DNA of 64,000 nucleotides from positions 2,728,001 to 2,792,000 of the forward strand of contig NW_023503616.1 in NCBI RefSeq assembly GCF_014529535.1, read 5' to 3'. Position 1 is the first letter of the stretch; every line of letters starts with the position of its first letter. The notes below the pieces were generated by a model that was given only the letters and a program-made list of their open reading frames with translations, was not told where the DNA came from and ran no database searches. Positions 24,101 through 33,940 of the stretch are shown here, piece after piece. The position numbers and the translations under genes were made by a program. This DNA is from Bradysia coprophila. Taxonomy: Eukaryota > Arthropoda > Insecta > Diptera > Sciaridae.

Positions 24101-25374
24101 AAAAATGCTTAGATCGAAAGAACTAACTGACTCGATAATTAATGACATCCTTGCCGTCCATAAAAGACAAACTTTTGCGTTTGTTGCGACGTGTTATATC
24201 TGTGTAGTGTAAGTTTTTGGAGTGTAATCGTGTTAGCTCATCTATCGCATTTAGCAGTTAATTCTTACGCATACTTTGACGATTCAAATTTATTAAACTT
24301 TTATTGTAAATACACATTCTCAAAGTTCTACTTGGCTTCGATTTAATAATATGAAGAATAAACAGCAAATTTTATCGAAATATAAACGCAAAACGAACCA
24401 TTTCAGACAATCAAAACCATAACGAGTCATAACGAAAAAAAAATCCATCGCATTGTCTCAAAAATCTTTCTTTTTATGGATTTTTATTCGTGTTGGCTCG
24501 ATTTCGACCATCCTGACGGTTCGCTTGAATTTTCGTGACGATTTTGGTTTACCGGGACATTTCAGTTTTGTACTTACTGTTGTTTGCCAACAAATTTTCG
24601 TGCAATTTGTCACGTTGATCTTCTAGTACTTCACCCAAATATGTTGCCACTTTTCGGGTAATGTTTTCGACATAGGCATCAAGTTTACCCAAATCATCAG
24701 ATAGGCCGACGAGCTGATCGAGTGTACCGACCTATTAAGAATGAAAATGTTAACATTTGTGAGGACAAAAATAATCATCGACGAGTTACAGCTAATGTGG
24801 TTTTAAATAGCCGATCGTATGTTGACACTAACGGAATAAAATAATTTTGGATGAAAATACTTAGATCGATTAATTAACCCACTCTACCATTAAAGGAAAT
24901 TAATTCAATTTTTACATTGAATTTAAAAGTGTCGCTCATTCTAACGAAAAACATTTTGGTCGACTAATAAATACAATGAAACTTGTTCGAATTCTTAAAA
25001 TAGCTGGTGGCTTATAAGGCCACACACGGCTACTAATTTTAGAACTGACCTGCCAGAAGGGTGAGAAGAAACTATTTTTATCGCTTTGAAAAGTTATTAA
25101 GGAAAGCTCTGTACTCGTTTTTCAATTTATCGATTATGACTTTCATTAATCGAGCATACATCGTATAATATGTCCTTGACTATCATCAACATTGAACCCA
25201 AAACCACACTCGTTGACCATTTAATGTTCGACCAATATTTACCTTCAAGTCAGGAATGTGGAACTTGTAGTTAACGCACAAATTATTCTGCTTGCTTGTG
25301 ACATTGTTCATGGTCTCCCATGTCTGCTGACACGTTTTATCTCCCGGTGCAGATATTAACCAATATTCGGCCAT
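18118..25374 (-). CDS. Vha44: V-type proton ATPase subunit C
   Basis: Subunit C is the V1 stalk component that links the peripheral stators and is released during reversible V-ATPase disassembly. Minus-strand exons at 25374-25243, 24731-24578, 19528-19342, 19265-19167, 19107-18984, 18923-18792, 18722-18625, 18423-18288 and 18216-18118 join in phase to a 386-residue protein, close to the 382 of human ATP6V1C1. Recognition is direct: the N-terminus reads [18 protein letters not shown], the middle has [19 protein letters not shown] and the C-terminal half has [19 protein letters not shown]. Two in-phase cassette exons lie in the intron between 24578 and 19528. An untranslated exon segment probably ends at an acceptor near 25400, so transcription starts further right. 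The gene is complete. Confidence 0.96.
18462..18601. repeat. Foldback hairpin inside a Vha44 intron
   Basis: This 140-bp near-palindrome begins CCCGCACTGACAAAAAAGT and ends ACTTTTTTGTCAGAGCGGG. The middle arms carry GCAGGTAACTTTGT against ACAAAGTTACCTGC around TAATCTACATTATTGTAGA. It nearly fills the intron between exons 18423 and 18625 and is probably a recent MITE insertion. Confidence 0.75.
20000..20157 (-). CDS. Vha44: Vha44 cassette exon B (alternative)
   Basis: This exon of 158 bp enters in phase 2, matching the end of exon A, and leaves in phase 1, matching the constitutive exon at 19528. It encodes a serine-rich stretch ([27 protein letters not shown]) followed by [13 protein letters not shown]. 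Together with exon A it inserts 132 residues near residue 95, between the N-terminal foot segment and the SYITRF region. Confidence 0.8.
20750..20987 (-). CDS. Vha44: Vha44 cassette exon A (alternative)
   Basis: This exon of 238 bp enters in phase 1 and leaves in phase 2 with good splice sites (AAAAAG acceptor, CAG|GTAGAA donor). It encodes about 79 disordered residues, starting [16 protein letters not shown] and including [14 protein letters not shown]. It can be included only together with exon B, because only the pair keeps the frame. From memory, Drosophila Vha44 also has long isoforms with extra sequence inserted in this part of the protein. Confidence 0.8.
22318..22384. repeat. Short inverted repeat
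   Basis: Arms of 17-18 bp (ATATCTCGTTTTACTTGA against TCAAGTAAAACGAGATA) flank about 32 bp. It resembles a small MITE or solo hairpin. Confidence 0.55.
23642..23745. repeat. MITE-like inverted repeat
   Basis: CTCCGTTTACTTGACAG on the left is matched by CTGTCAAGTAAACGGA on the right, with about 70 bp between. Weaker symmetry continues outward (TTGCCTCCG against a GAGGCAA word). Confidence 0.6.
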
Positions 25375-27275
25375 TTTATTGCTTGTTGAATTAGTTTACC
25401 TAAAAGAATACACGGACATGAAAAATTCACGAAATGACTTCCAATTACCAATTCAAATAAAAGATAGTGTTACTATCACAACATCGACCGACCGTCGACG
25501 ATACAATTACATTCATTTAAATGGAATAAAATTTCAAATTACAATAATTGGTAACATAAAATGCCACAAAAATCTTTGTTTACAAAATTCCGTCCTCGTC
25601 AACCACAACATTGTGTGCGAGCGTATGTGAAAGAATGATGCGATTATTCGTTGTAACGAGAACCATGGACTATGTTCAGCTTAAATATAGGCGACGAAAC
25701 GAAATGAATTTTTTATCCTTCCGTTAATCAACCAACCCAGTTATACAACACCTATATACTGAAAACGAACTCCCAAAACGCGATATAATTTAAGAAGTTT
25801 AGGGTCACACACAATGCCGTGCCATCGGCTATGATAATTTAATGAAAATACCTCGAAAATCGATTTGTATCGAAATTAAAGGGTAAAAAAAGCCAATTAA
25901 CAGAAATGCAGCTTGTACTAGCAATTGAAATAACGCGAGGCAAGTTACAATAATAATAATAATAGTGGTTTGGGTCAGCTGTTCATCATATCAGTCACAT
26001 GACGTTTGAAAAAAGTCTGATACGGAAAATCGAAACAAGAGCCAATTAGGCAAAGAGATATATTTTGACAGCCCTTCTCGAATACCTCTTCATTCCCACT
26101 TACTGCTTGTTATTATACGTGGCACTATCTACGTTTAATCGTACAAAACAGCCCCCAAATATTTGTCAAAATTTTCAAAGTATACCAAGTCTACTGACTC
26201 GTTACATAAATTGATCACGATTCCTTATCTTCCAAATACCAAGATCAAACACAATCACTGTACACACTTGGCAAATTTTCCAATAAAAATTATTCGATAA
26301 ATGAAATTTCAGTTTCCACCCTTACAACAATTATGGGGAGCTAATACTACAATAGTCACTAATGACAGCTGGATATGAACACTTTTATTTCGACGATAGA
26401 TTTTGCACGTATTTTTACTTGATCACTTGTTTTTCGAGACTTTTATCGAGTCTGGCTAACGTCCACTTACTTGAGATGATTTTTCAGTAAAATAAACTGT
26501 ATGCGTTACGGTTTTGTCGAGAAAACTTTTGCAAAAAAATAATTTTTATGCAAATGTCGACGAATCACCACCAGACCATTGACAAATTCACAATACTCCA
26601 CAAAAGTCATGTGATTGACATAGCGACATCTTTACGGCAAAAGTAGCAGTAAAGACAAAATAAAAAAAATGAATTCAAAATTAGAGACACGAAACAAATA
26701 TTACTACGATAGGCCCGTACGAGTTTGTACACCAGAATAAATCTGTCCATAGAAATTTACTTTTCAGGCAACGATTTGTTCCTCCACGTTCTTATCTTGC
26801 CCAAAGCTGAACACTACAGTTTTTGGCAAATGTTCAGCTGTAAGTACTGTTTTGAGATGTTTTTTATAGATCTGTTCCAAGGTGGCTGAAAATTCCAATC
26901 CAGCCAACACAACCTCACTTTGAAATTTTAACAAAAAAATTGGTTTGAGTTGCGGTTATATTCAAGGTTCTGAAGGAACAGGTTGAGACACTTCTTTTAG
27001 AACCTTGGTTATATTAGCTTCTATTAATGACGGTCAGTTGTTTTCGGTATATCAAAATTCGTTTTTACCGTATAACATGGAACAGAGCGGTAAAAACGAT
27101 TCGTTGAGAAAGCACCTGACTGTACAGACATTTTGTTCGAGCCAACAAATTGACTGTGTTAAGAAGAATATTGTAAATAGTTTAAATCTTGAAGTCTATG
27201 AGTAAACGTTTGTTTACTTTCGGTAAAGAACCACTTAGATTCAATTAAGCAAACTGTTGGGTTTTAGTTGATATT
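25375..27275. other. Shared 5' region of Vha44 and PPIL3
   Basis: The divergent pair is separated by 1.9 kb, which should contain both promoters and the untranslated first exon of Vha44. An acceptor for that exon lies near 25400 on the minus strand. A repeat related to the 10418 element occurs at about 26963-27008 (CAAGGTTCTGAAGGAACAGG). No coding gene was supported. Confidence 0.5.
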
Positions 27276-27884
27276 ATGGTTCGTACTGAATGTGAATTGC
27301 AACTTTATCAACAAATTTCCACTCATAAATTTCTTTGCAGTCAGTAACACTGCACACAGACGTCGGCGACATCAAAATAGAACTATTCTGTGACGATTGT
27401 CCAAAGACGTGCGAAAATTTTTTGGCGCTGTGCGCAAGTGACTATTACAATGGTTCGCTATTCCATCGGAACATAAAAGGGTTTATTGTCCAAACTGGAG
27501 ATCCAACCGGCACCGGAAAAGGAGGACAATCAATATGGGGACGCAAGTTTGAAGATGAATTCAAGGAAACATTGAAACATCATGAACGCGGCATGGTGTC
27601 AATGGCGAATAAGTAATCAGATTTCAATGACTAACACCATCCGTTGGTATTCACTGAACTTGCTTTATTTCAGTGGACCGAATACAAATGCGAGTCAGTT
27701 CTTTATCACGTACGCCGCACAGCCGCATTTAGATCTCAAATATACATTGTTCGGACGAGTGATTGATGGTTTCGATGCAATAGATGAATTGGAAAAACTT
27801 ACCGTAAATCCAAAGACGTATAAGCCACTTATCGAGAAAAGGATAACGTCGGTAACGATTCATGCAAATCCACTTGCTGGATAG
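27276..27884 (+). CDS. Ppil3: Peptidyl-prolyl cis-trans isomerase-like 3 (cyclophilin)
   Basis: Three exons (27276-27278, 27341-27612, 27674-27884) encode 161 residues, the same length as human PPIL3. The first coding exon is just the ATG, followed by a 62-bp intron; a second intron is 61 bp. The cyclophilin fold is clear: [35 protein letters not shown] (catalytic Arg at residue 44, Gln at 52), [18 protein letters not shown] and [14 protein letters not shown]. The position occupied by Trp121 in cyclophilin A is Tyr115 here, as in other PPIL3 proteins. PPIL3 is a small nuclear cyclophilin found in spliceosomal complexes. AATAAA overlaps the end at 27888. The one-codon first exon is inferred from family practice and the donor GTTCGT, so it is less certain than the rest. 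Confidence 0.93.
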
Positions 27885-27887
27885 GTC

Positions 27888-27893
27888 AATAAA
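27888..27893 (+). terminator. PPIL3 polyadenylation signal
   Basis: AATAAA begins 4 bp after the PPIL3 stop codon and 34 bp before the stop codon of the opposing TMEM18 gene. Confidence 0.55.
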
Positions 27894-27926
27894 AAGTAAG
27901 CTCGTGAGTAATGAACTAATTTGGTT

Positions 27927-28676
27927 TTATTCTTCCTTAAGTCGTACATTCGGCTGACTCTCCGATTCAACACTTTGCTGTTTTTGTTGTTGCTTAAGAC
28001 GTTGTTTCAGCTGTGCCGTTTTTACTTTTGCCATGATTTGGGTAGAGCTGAGAGAATGGTTTTTTTTGTAAAGAAAAGTCGACGAACAGTCAAGTTGTAT
28101 TTAAGCGACATACCTGTACAGCCAGTTTCCAATCATTAACATACAGATCAGAAGAACTGGTATCGAAAAGAATGTAGAAATGAACAGACCGTTCGAATCG
28201 AAGTACTGCTGCCTTGAAAATTTCTGCCAGTTCCTAGCCGCAAGCTCATTTATGTACTCGGAAAAGTAGACAACAATAACTGAAATTAACGACAGATGAT
28301 GGTAAGCCGAGGTTGGGGAAATACAAAGCACTCTTGAGACTTACGCAGAAAGAAAAATAAGATTATTTGAAAAGTGTTATGGTTTCGGGTAAGTACAGCA
28401 GTTGCACACAATGTAATATGTCCAAAAATCAAGCATATGAGCCATGGATCGTAAAAATCAATCTACATTATACGAGCAAACGTAAACAAACAGTTGATAG
28501 AGAATCTCTAATGCATGAATCCAAAGCAGCTCTCTAGGATATGAGGCCTCTTAATTTTGTAAACTAGCTTACGGTTACTAGACAGCTGCTTTGGATGCAC
28601 CAATCGAATTTACACTTTTTACGTAGCCCCAATAATCGGTAATTTCGGTAGGTGGATAGAATATCGCGTCAGTCAT
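27927..28676 (-). CDS. Tmem18: Transmembrane protein 18
   Basis: Four minus-strand exons (28676-28623, 28462-28345, 28279-28114, 28047-27927) join in phase to 152 residues; human TMEM18 has 140. The family signature FSEYINELAARNWQKFSRQQYFDSNGLFIS is split below by position: EYINELAARNW at about 65-75 and QQYFDSNGLFIS at 81-92. Three or four hydrophobic segments are visible, around 24-43, 49-64 and 90-112, followed by a basic, Gln-rich tail (VKTAQLKQRLKQQQKQQ). TMEM18 is a nuclear-envelope membrane protein; in mammals it is linked to body weight, but its molecular function is poorly defined. It is tail to tail with PPIL3: the stops are 42 bp apart and the minus-strand AATAAA at 27926-27931 overlaps its own stop codon, so the two 3'UTRs probably overlap. 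Confidence 0.92.
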
Positions 28677-28854
28677 CTTTTTTTGGTATTTGTTGTGGTC
28701 AAATATCGAATTCAATGATTATCGATTTTAAAAATTTCTAAAATTATTTACAAAATCAAAAATTTAGGCCGCAACGACAGTTGCAATTATGATATAAACC
28801 ATATGTTCGGAAAACAGTGGTGCCAGTGAAACGGTGCTATCATACACTTTATTT

Positions 28855-29057
28855 TCAGTCGAATTTTAACCAGTGTTGAACTTTGAGGACGATTTCATCC
28901 TTTTCGTCGTTCGTTCCTTCTCCGACGATTCGAGCCATATACGAACAGTCCGGGTACTGTCCGAGTATGATGACAGTCTTTTCATATATGTAAAAGATGA
29001 AGCTGCGGTGATTCATCTGATATTCTTCCTGCTGAGTGATATGGCAGATATGACCAA
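28855..29057 (-). CDS. Unrecognised open fragment cut by a MITE
   Basis: A minus-strand frame ending at 28855 reads through about 67 codons outside any repeat (containing EKTVIILGQYPDCSYMARIVGEG, here cited by its core GQYPDCSYMARIV, and ending KVQHWLKFD). It then continues into the repeat at 29058-29261, where the frame is fortuitous. The composition is protein-like, with a conserved-looking hydrophobic strand followed by an amphipathic helix. No upstream exon was found on the minus strand, since the next sequence is repeat. It could be the last exon of a gene broken or shifted by transposon insertion, or a chance frame. Confidence 0.3.
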
Positions 29058-29261
29058 GGTAAATATAGTGAGGAGGTAATTCCATATATAACCGAATCAG
29101 ATGTGCGGTGGCACGAAAGTTCGATACAAACGCCATCTCATCCCTTCGTTGAAAGCAAAAAATGGAATAGAAAGTCGGGCCATCTGTTGTGAGATAGCGA
29201 ATTTTTTTTTTGTGACATACAAGTAAATCGTAGTAGGCCGCGCGTCCTTACTATATTTACC
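29058..29261. repeat. MITE, GGTAAATATA terminal repeat family, copy 1
   Basis: The element starts GGTAAATATAGTGAGGAGG and ends ACTATATTTACC. The start, including the inner words GAGGTAAT and CCGAATCAG, matches the element at 33808-33940. Confidence 0.65.
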
Positions 29262-29293
29262 AGAAATACCATAAATATCATCCATAAAAACCA

Positions 29294-29372
29294 GAGGAAA
29301 TAGCGGTTTCATATAAAAAACTCATTTTCATTGAAAGGTTAGTTTGTTTATATGAGATCGCTATTCCCTCCG
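29294..29372. repeat. MITE, GAGGAAATAGCG family, copy 1
   Basis: The left arm GAGGAAATAGCGGTTTCATA pairs with a right arm TATGAGATCGCTATTCCCTC. A second, cleaner copy lies at 29985-30078. Confidence 0.65.
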
Positions 29373-29984
29373 CACCATACAAACTTTGACATTAGACCAT
29401 ACCTATAAAGTATACTTCCATTGGATATGTCGAACTTCGAGTTTCGTCTATTTAAGTGGATACAGTATTTAACTTAGATTACATTATTTATGTCTCGCCA
29501 ACACTTCATCATAATAGATTAAGTATAGCTCGTTTAGTATGTGTTTATTACGCAGCACGGGGAGCATATACCAATGCACGAGTGTCAACTTGTACAAATA
29601 AAAATCAGGACCCATCTTTGACCAGTGGCATGGCGACTCGCTTGAAAACATTATTGATGGCCCGCCTAGACTTCATCAGAATTCACGTCGGAATTGTAAT
29701 GGTAAAATTTATTTGTGCTTTCGGAAAATAGGTTATACCTTTTACAGATTACATCAAAATGCATAGAAAATTATTGGAAAATCCATAACTTTGTAGTTCC
29801 TTTATGCATTGAAAGTATACTCTATAGTAGGTATGGTCAAATAGAGAAAAATTCAGAACTCGACCAGATCTACATTTTTCTCCATTTGGCCAAAAATGAA
29901 CCATCATGGCTTCATGTTAAAAAATCGATTTGAAGAATGTCTTGGGCAGAAATATGTCACTAAGTTTTATGATTCTTTATGGAG

Positions 29985-30078
29985 CGGAGGAAATAGCGAT
30001 TTCATATAAAAAAAACTCACCTCTCAATGAAAATCATTGAAAGGTGAGTTTGTTTATATGAAATTGATTTTTCCTCCG
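29985..30078. repeat. MITE, GAGGAAATAGCG family, copy 2
   Basis: This palindrome of about 94 bp begins CGGAGGAAATAGCGATTTCA and ends TGAAATTGATTTTTCCTCCG. Its centre CTCAATGAAAATCATTGAAA forms the loop. Confidence 0.7.
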
Positions 30079-30372
30079 GTTTGTATGGATAGACCTTACC
30101 TTGTTTGTACATTCATTGCCTTTATGTGGATCACATCTACATCTTTTATCTAAAAAATGTAAAATTCTTTTAAAGATTTCATGCTGCAAAAATTGCAGCT
30201 TTTTTGCTTTATTCAGTTGTCTGTCAACACTTTAGAAAATTAGTTTTCTGTCACCAATACACAAGCCATCATTCGCCGAAGCTCTGTTTTGACAGCGAAT
30301 TGATGTAAAAAGAGAGGATGTACATACAAGTGTGAAAATATTGTCAATATTGGAAAATTAAAATAATTCATA

Positions 30373-31803
30373 ATGGCTACGTACAATAACAAACATTGGT
30401 TGCTTTCCCATATCCGCAATTCGTTCATTTCTACGGATGACACTGGAATGTGTGAAACGGTAATGCTCTCGGAAGACATACCCCGTATGCTAGCCATGAA
30501 AAGCAAAATGCACTCACCAATACCAAAGCCTAACGACGAGTTTTGTTGCTATCCCGGGCTAGATCAGAGTGAAGAAGACGAAGAGGAGGATCTGTGGCCA
30601 TCGATGGAAATTCATACGGATTCGGGCATTTCATATTTTCATCGATCGAATACCGTGCAAAAATTGGAAAAGTTAAATTTAGCCAGAAAGAAACAGTCAA
30701 AGATCAAAACCGTTCGGTGTGATATAGTTCCTCCAGCTGGAGTCAACAACAAAGAAATGTTTGTGAAAAAAGATGTCAAAGGAAAGGTCTACGTACCAAA
30801 TACGAAGTTGGGCGAACAGTTGGCCAAGTGTCAAGTGCAAGCAATTAACAAATTTCTGATCTATGCCCAATTCGATGGATCCTATCAAACGAGTATAGCA
30901 ACAAAAAAAATGAAGATTTTTCTAACAATGTTGCCGGAGGACAGTCGGAATTATCCACTGGAAGTGTGTGTCATCGCAACAGCCAAAATTCACGAATTCA
31001 TTGGTCTGATCTGTTACATGTGCAGCATTGCTTACCCGGATATTGTTTTGTTGACAGTGAAAAACTACGGCCTCTACATAGCAGAAGCTGACGGTGAAAT
31101 CGACACCGATTTCCCGCCTCTAGATGCCCGTGAACCATGTTCAAAGTTTTGTTTCAGTCATTTGGCGTTGATCGAACGACGAAACTCGGATTTAAAAACA
31201 GATGCACGGGCAATGTCTTTGACGTCCGAAATGGAGGCAGAATATAATCTGGATAATTTATTGGACGACACGAACAGAATTAGCACTCAACAATCAGAAG
31301 ATTTGGCCCGAATGGTCAGTCAACAGAAATTGATGGAAGCGCCACTCTACCGTTCGTACCGACTGAAAATCCTCACTAAGGGATTATTCAAAGCAGACAT
31401 TCAACTGGGAATTTCCGGCGAGAAATTGGAAATCGATCCGGTACAGACGCAGAATTCGAAATTTTGGTCTCGCCAAAAAGCAATCAGTCACAACATGGAC
31501 TCGATAGTTTGGTGCGAAATAATAGACGATTCGTCTGTGCATCGTGTGTGCTTCCGAATTGTGTACAGTCATTCACCAACCAATTCCGACGGCGGACAAC
31601 CATCGAGCCCCGTTCAGCACTCGAACAGTAGTAACACATTTCGTCATTACGATTTTTTAACCGATGCTCTTATGGCTAAGGAAATTATCGAGAAAATCAA
31701 TCACATTCTGGATGTTCGCTCAACTCAAAGTAGACGAGAATACGTGTCGACCCATGCGCGAACCGAACGAAAATCAAGGAAGAAAACATTTTTGTTTAAG
31801 TGA
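30373..31803 (+). CDS. Sin1: Sin1 (MAPKAP1), TORC2 subunit
   Basis: Sin1 is the TORC2 subunit that recruits AGC kinase substrates such as Akt. The ATG at 30373 opens 476 codons with no intron. Residues 1-34 (NKHWLLSHIRNSFISTDDTG) are the conserved N-terminus that contacts the complex. Residues about 150-272 are the CRIM substrate-binding domain, ending with the acidic DGEIDTDFPPLD loop. Residues about 325-455 are the PH domain, including ADIQLGISGEKLEIDPV and the FWSRQKAIS strand. The segment between CRIM and PH (about 273-324) is short and acidic and shows no obvious Ras-binding domain, unlike the human protein. The gene faces the 153-aa gene at 31894, with 90 bp between the stops. Confidence 0.95.
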   Translation: MATYNNKHWLLSHIRNSFISTDDTGMCETVMLSEDIPRMLAMKSKMHSPIPKPNDEFCCYPGLDQSEEDEEEDLWPSMEIHTDSGISYFHRSNTVQKLEKLNLARKKQSKIKTVRCDIVPPAGVNNKEMFVKKDVKGKVYVPNTKLGEQLAKCQVQAINKFLIYAQFDGSYQTSIATKKMKIFLTMLPEDSRNYPLEVCVIATAKIHEFIGLICYMCSIAYPDIVLLTVKNYGLYIAEADGEIDTDFPPLDAREPCSKFCFSHLALIERRNSDLKTDARAMSLTSEMEAEYNLDNLLDDTNRISTQQSEDLARMVSQQKLMEAPLYRSYRLKILTKGLFKADIQLGISGEKLEIDPVQTQNSKFWSRQKAISHNMDSIVWCEIIDDSSVHRVCFRIVYSHSPTNSDGGQPSSPVQHSNSSNTFRHYDFLTDALMAKEIIEKINHILDVRSTQSRREYVSTHARTERKSRKKTFLFK

Positions 31804-31893
31804 AATTTTGTATAAAAAAATCTTCTTTTTTAATTATATGCCTTAAAATAGTTACATAACAGTCTCCGACATGTTTCAATTATACTGTATCCG

Positions 31894-32768
31894 CTACAGG
31901 TAAATTTTTTCCTCGACCTGATCAACGAATAACTTGGCTGTTATATCGTTAACTCTCTGCTTTAACCGGTCCTCCGCATATTTTACCTTTCGAACGGCAT
32001 AACCTTCCATTCTTGTGTAGAACTCCAACTTTTCCGCTAATGCATTGGTGTCCGCGGCAAATTTGACCAGATCGTGGCGATCGTTACAGAAATTTCTCAA
32101 CTCTGTGTTCAAATGATTGAAATTACATTTCAATGGTGGTTCCACTTTTCTGTTACCAAGAAAAATTGAAACAAATTTATTGAACAGATTCCAGATATAT
32201 AGACGAGTATCAAATATGCTTTACCTGTTGTTTGCTAGTATAGTTTCCTGCAGTCGAATCCATTGTAACTTTTCATTTTGTAATTGTGCTACATACCTAA
32301 AGTTAAATGCTGTTAGAGTTTCAATATCTACAGTCGGTATTTAGTATATAAACTTACTGTAGTTTTGTATCCTCAGATACAATTTCACCTGCAATAAAAC
32401 AAATGACATGAGCAAACGAAATTTCTATGAATTATTCTTTAAATTTTTGAACTTGAAGCAGATTCTCTAAACTCACTGCAGATGCTTTTCACAACATGTA
32501 CAACAGAAAATGATACTAATGTCCGTATACAAAATTTACACGCCAATTAATCACAGTTCCCGGCATGAACATTATTCTAATTCATGTAAACAAATCATTA
32601 CCCGTCCCAATGTGAATGCTCGATTTTAAAATTGGAAAACACAAAAAAAATAATTTTTCACTCACTTTTCAGTAAAGGCGATCCGTACAAACTTGAACGC
32701 CGTCGAAGACGTCGCTTTACAGAAGGTGAATCAAATATTTCCTGAATTTCAGCGTCATTCTTTTCCAT
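31894..32768 (-). CDS. Unrecognised small helical protein, 153 aa, four exons
   Basis: I do not recognise this protein firmly. Four minus-strand exons (32768-32666, 32388-32358, 32296-32225, 32149-31894) join in phase from an ATG at 32768 to a TAG at 31894; one is a 31-bp micro-exon. The first 35 residues are basic and contain SPSVKRRLRRRSSLYGSP, a phosphorylatable arginine-rich stretch that could be a nuclear signal or Aurora-type site. The remainder is strongly helical with heptad-like spacing (QYVAQLQNEKLQWIRLQE, then LEFYTRMEGYAVRKVKYAEDR), typical of a coiled-coil subunit of a larger complex. A kinetochore, centrosome or chromatin role would fit, but nothing in the sequence proves it. 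The consistent phases of all three introns make a real gene very likely. Confidence 0.75.
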
Positions 32769-33212
32769 ATTTTCGTTATTTGTTTTTATTTTATGGATCG
32801 TTTCCAACGGCTAGAATTTTTGATCTGTTTTTTTTTTTTAACATTTAATTTGACATATCAGTGCTTTCGTTAATATGCTTCAGACAGTGTTGTCGTTATA
32901 TATGTTTAAGCAAGTGCTGTCGTATTATCTTCTTCATGACTGATGTAGATGTAGTCTATTCTGTAAAATTAAAAATTTTGGTTGTCAAAGCAATTTATGG
33001 ATAGTATGGAACACGACTTCATACGAAAATGAAATTGTGTATATTATATTGAACACACGAGGGTTTTTCGACTTCGGTCGTAAAGCTTACATTATTAAAT
33101 GACGTTAAATTCAATCTACATTCTTTAAGTATTTTTCGGATAATATAAGTTCACTGCAAAATATTCCACTTAAATATTCCAACAAAAATATAGTTTAACA
33201 ATGATTCAGCCT

Positions 33213-33281
33213 AAATAGCCTCAATACAACGTACGCACACACTCCTCGGGGAGTGTGCGTGTACGTTGTATTGAGGCTATT
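33213..33281. repeat. Perfect hairpin of 69 bp
   Basis: Two 32-33 bp arms (AAATAGCCTCAATACAACGT on the left, ACGTTGTATTGAGGCTATTT on the right) surround a 4-base loop TCGG. Arms are almost mismatch-free, which indicates recent origin or selection on the structure. Confidence 0.75.
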
Positions 33282-33807
33282 TAATTCAGCCTTCAATTGA
33301 ACAATAATTCGTATACTGTCCAAGAAAGTTCCACTCTGCGTCACGTTGATAGTAATAAAAAAATTAGTTTTAATCAATAAATATACAAACCAGGTATGAC
33401 CGACTCTTCAAGATCGGTCGATTTACCTTGAACGCACGCATTATTTTGGTCAAAATAATATGAAATGAGTGATATTAGACCTAGCCTGGGAAGTTGTCGC
33501 CTCATAAAGTTTATAGTTTACTTTCATTACTTATGTCAAAATAATATGAAAGTGAGTACGTAACACAAGATAGTTTATATTTATTGCAGATTACATTTAT
33601 ATGTAATTCCTCTCATTTTGATGTGTGACCCCGACGACGTAGAATTTTGTAAACACACTCATTTTTATATTATTGGTATGTACATATTCAGCTATGAAAA
33701 TGAGACGATGTCACCACTTGCAAAATGGAATTTTTTTTTTTGACAGATGGCTTATGATACTAGCACCTTCATGATCTTGGTCAGAACTTGGTCTTCAGTT
33801 GCACCAA

Positions 33808-33940
33808 GGTAAATATATGGGCGGAGGTAATGCCATTCAGGTCTATCACAAAACAGTTGGCCCAGGTTTCTAAGCAAATTTGTGATTTTAAACTGATTCG
33901 GTCATATATATATGGCATTACCTCCGCCCATATATTTACC
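33808..33940. repeat. MITE, GGTAAATATA terminal repeat family, copy 2
   Basis: Perfect outer arms of 29 bp begin GGTAAATATATGGGCGGAGG and end CCTCCGCCCATATATTTACC. The interior is about 75 bp. It is a near-intact non-autonomous element. Confidence 0.75.

Larger units (their letters stand above)
20988..24577 (-). other. Large Vha44 intron segment
   Basis: This 3.6-kb AT-rich intron lies between the constitutive exon at 24578 and cassette exon A. It contains inverted repeats at 22318-22384 and 23642-23745 and one copy of the dispersed GAAGTAAAAGATTT motif at 23544-23587. No nested gene was found. Confidence 0.6.
28677..30372. other. Repeat-rich interval between TMEM18 and Sin1
   Basis: It contains the divergent promoters of TMEM18 (minus) and Sin1 (plus), three MITEs and the unrecognised fragment at 28855-29057. 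The open frame at 29456-29731 shows no family resemblance. Confidence 0.45.
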
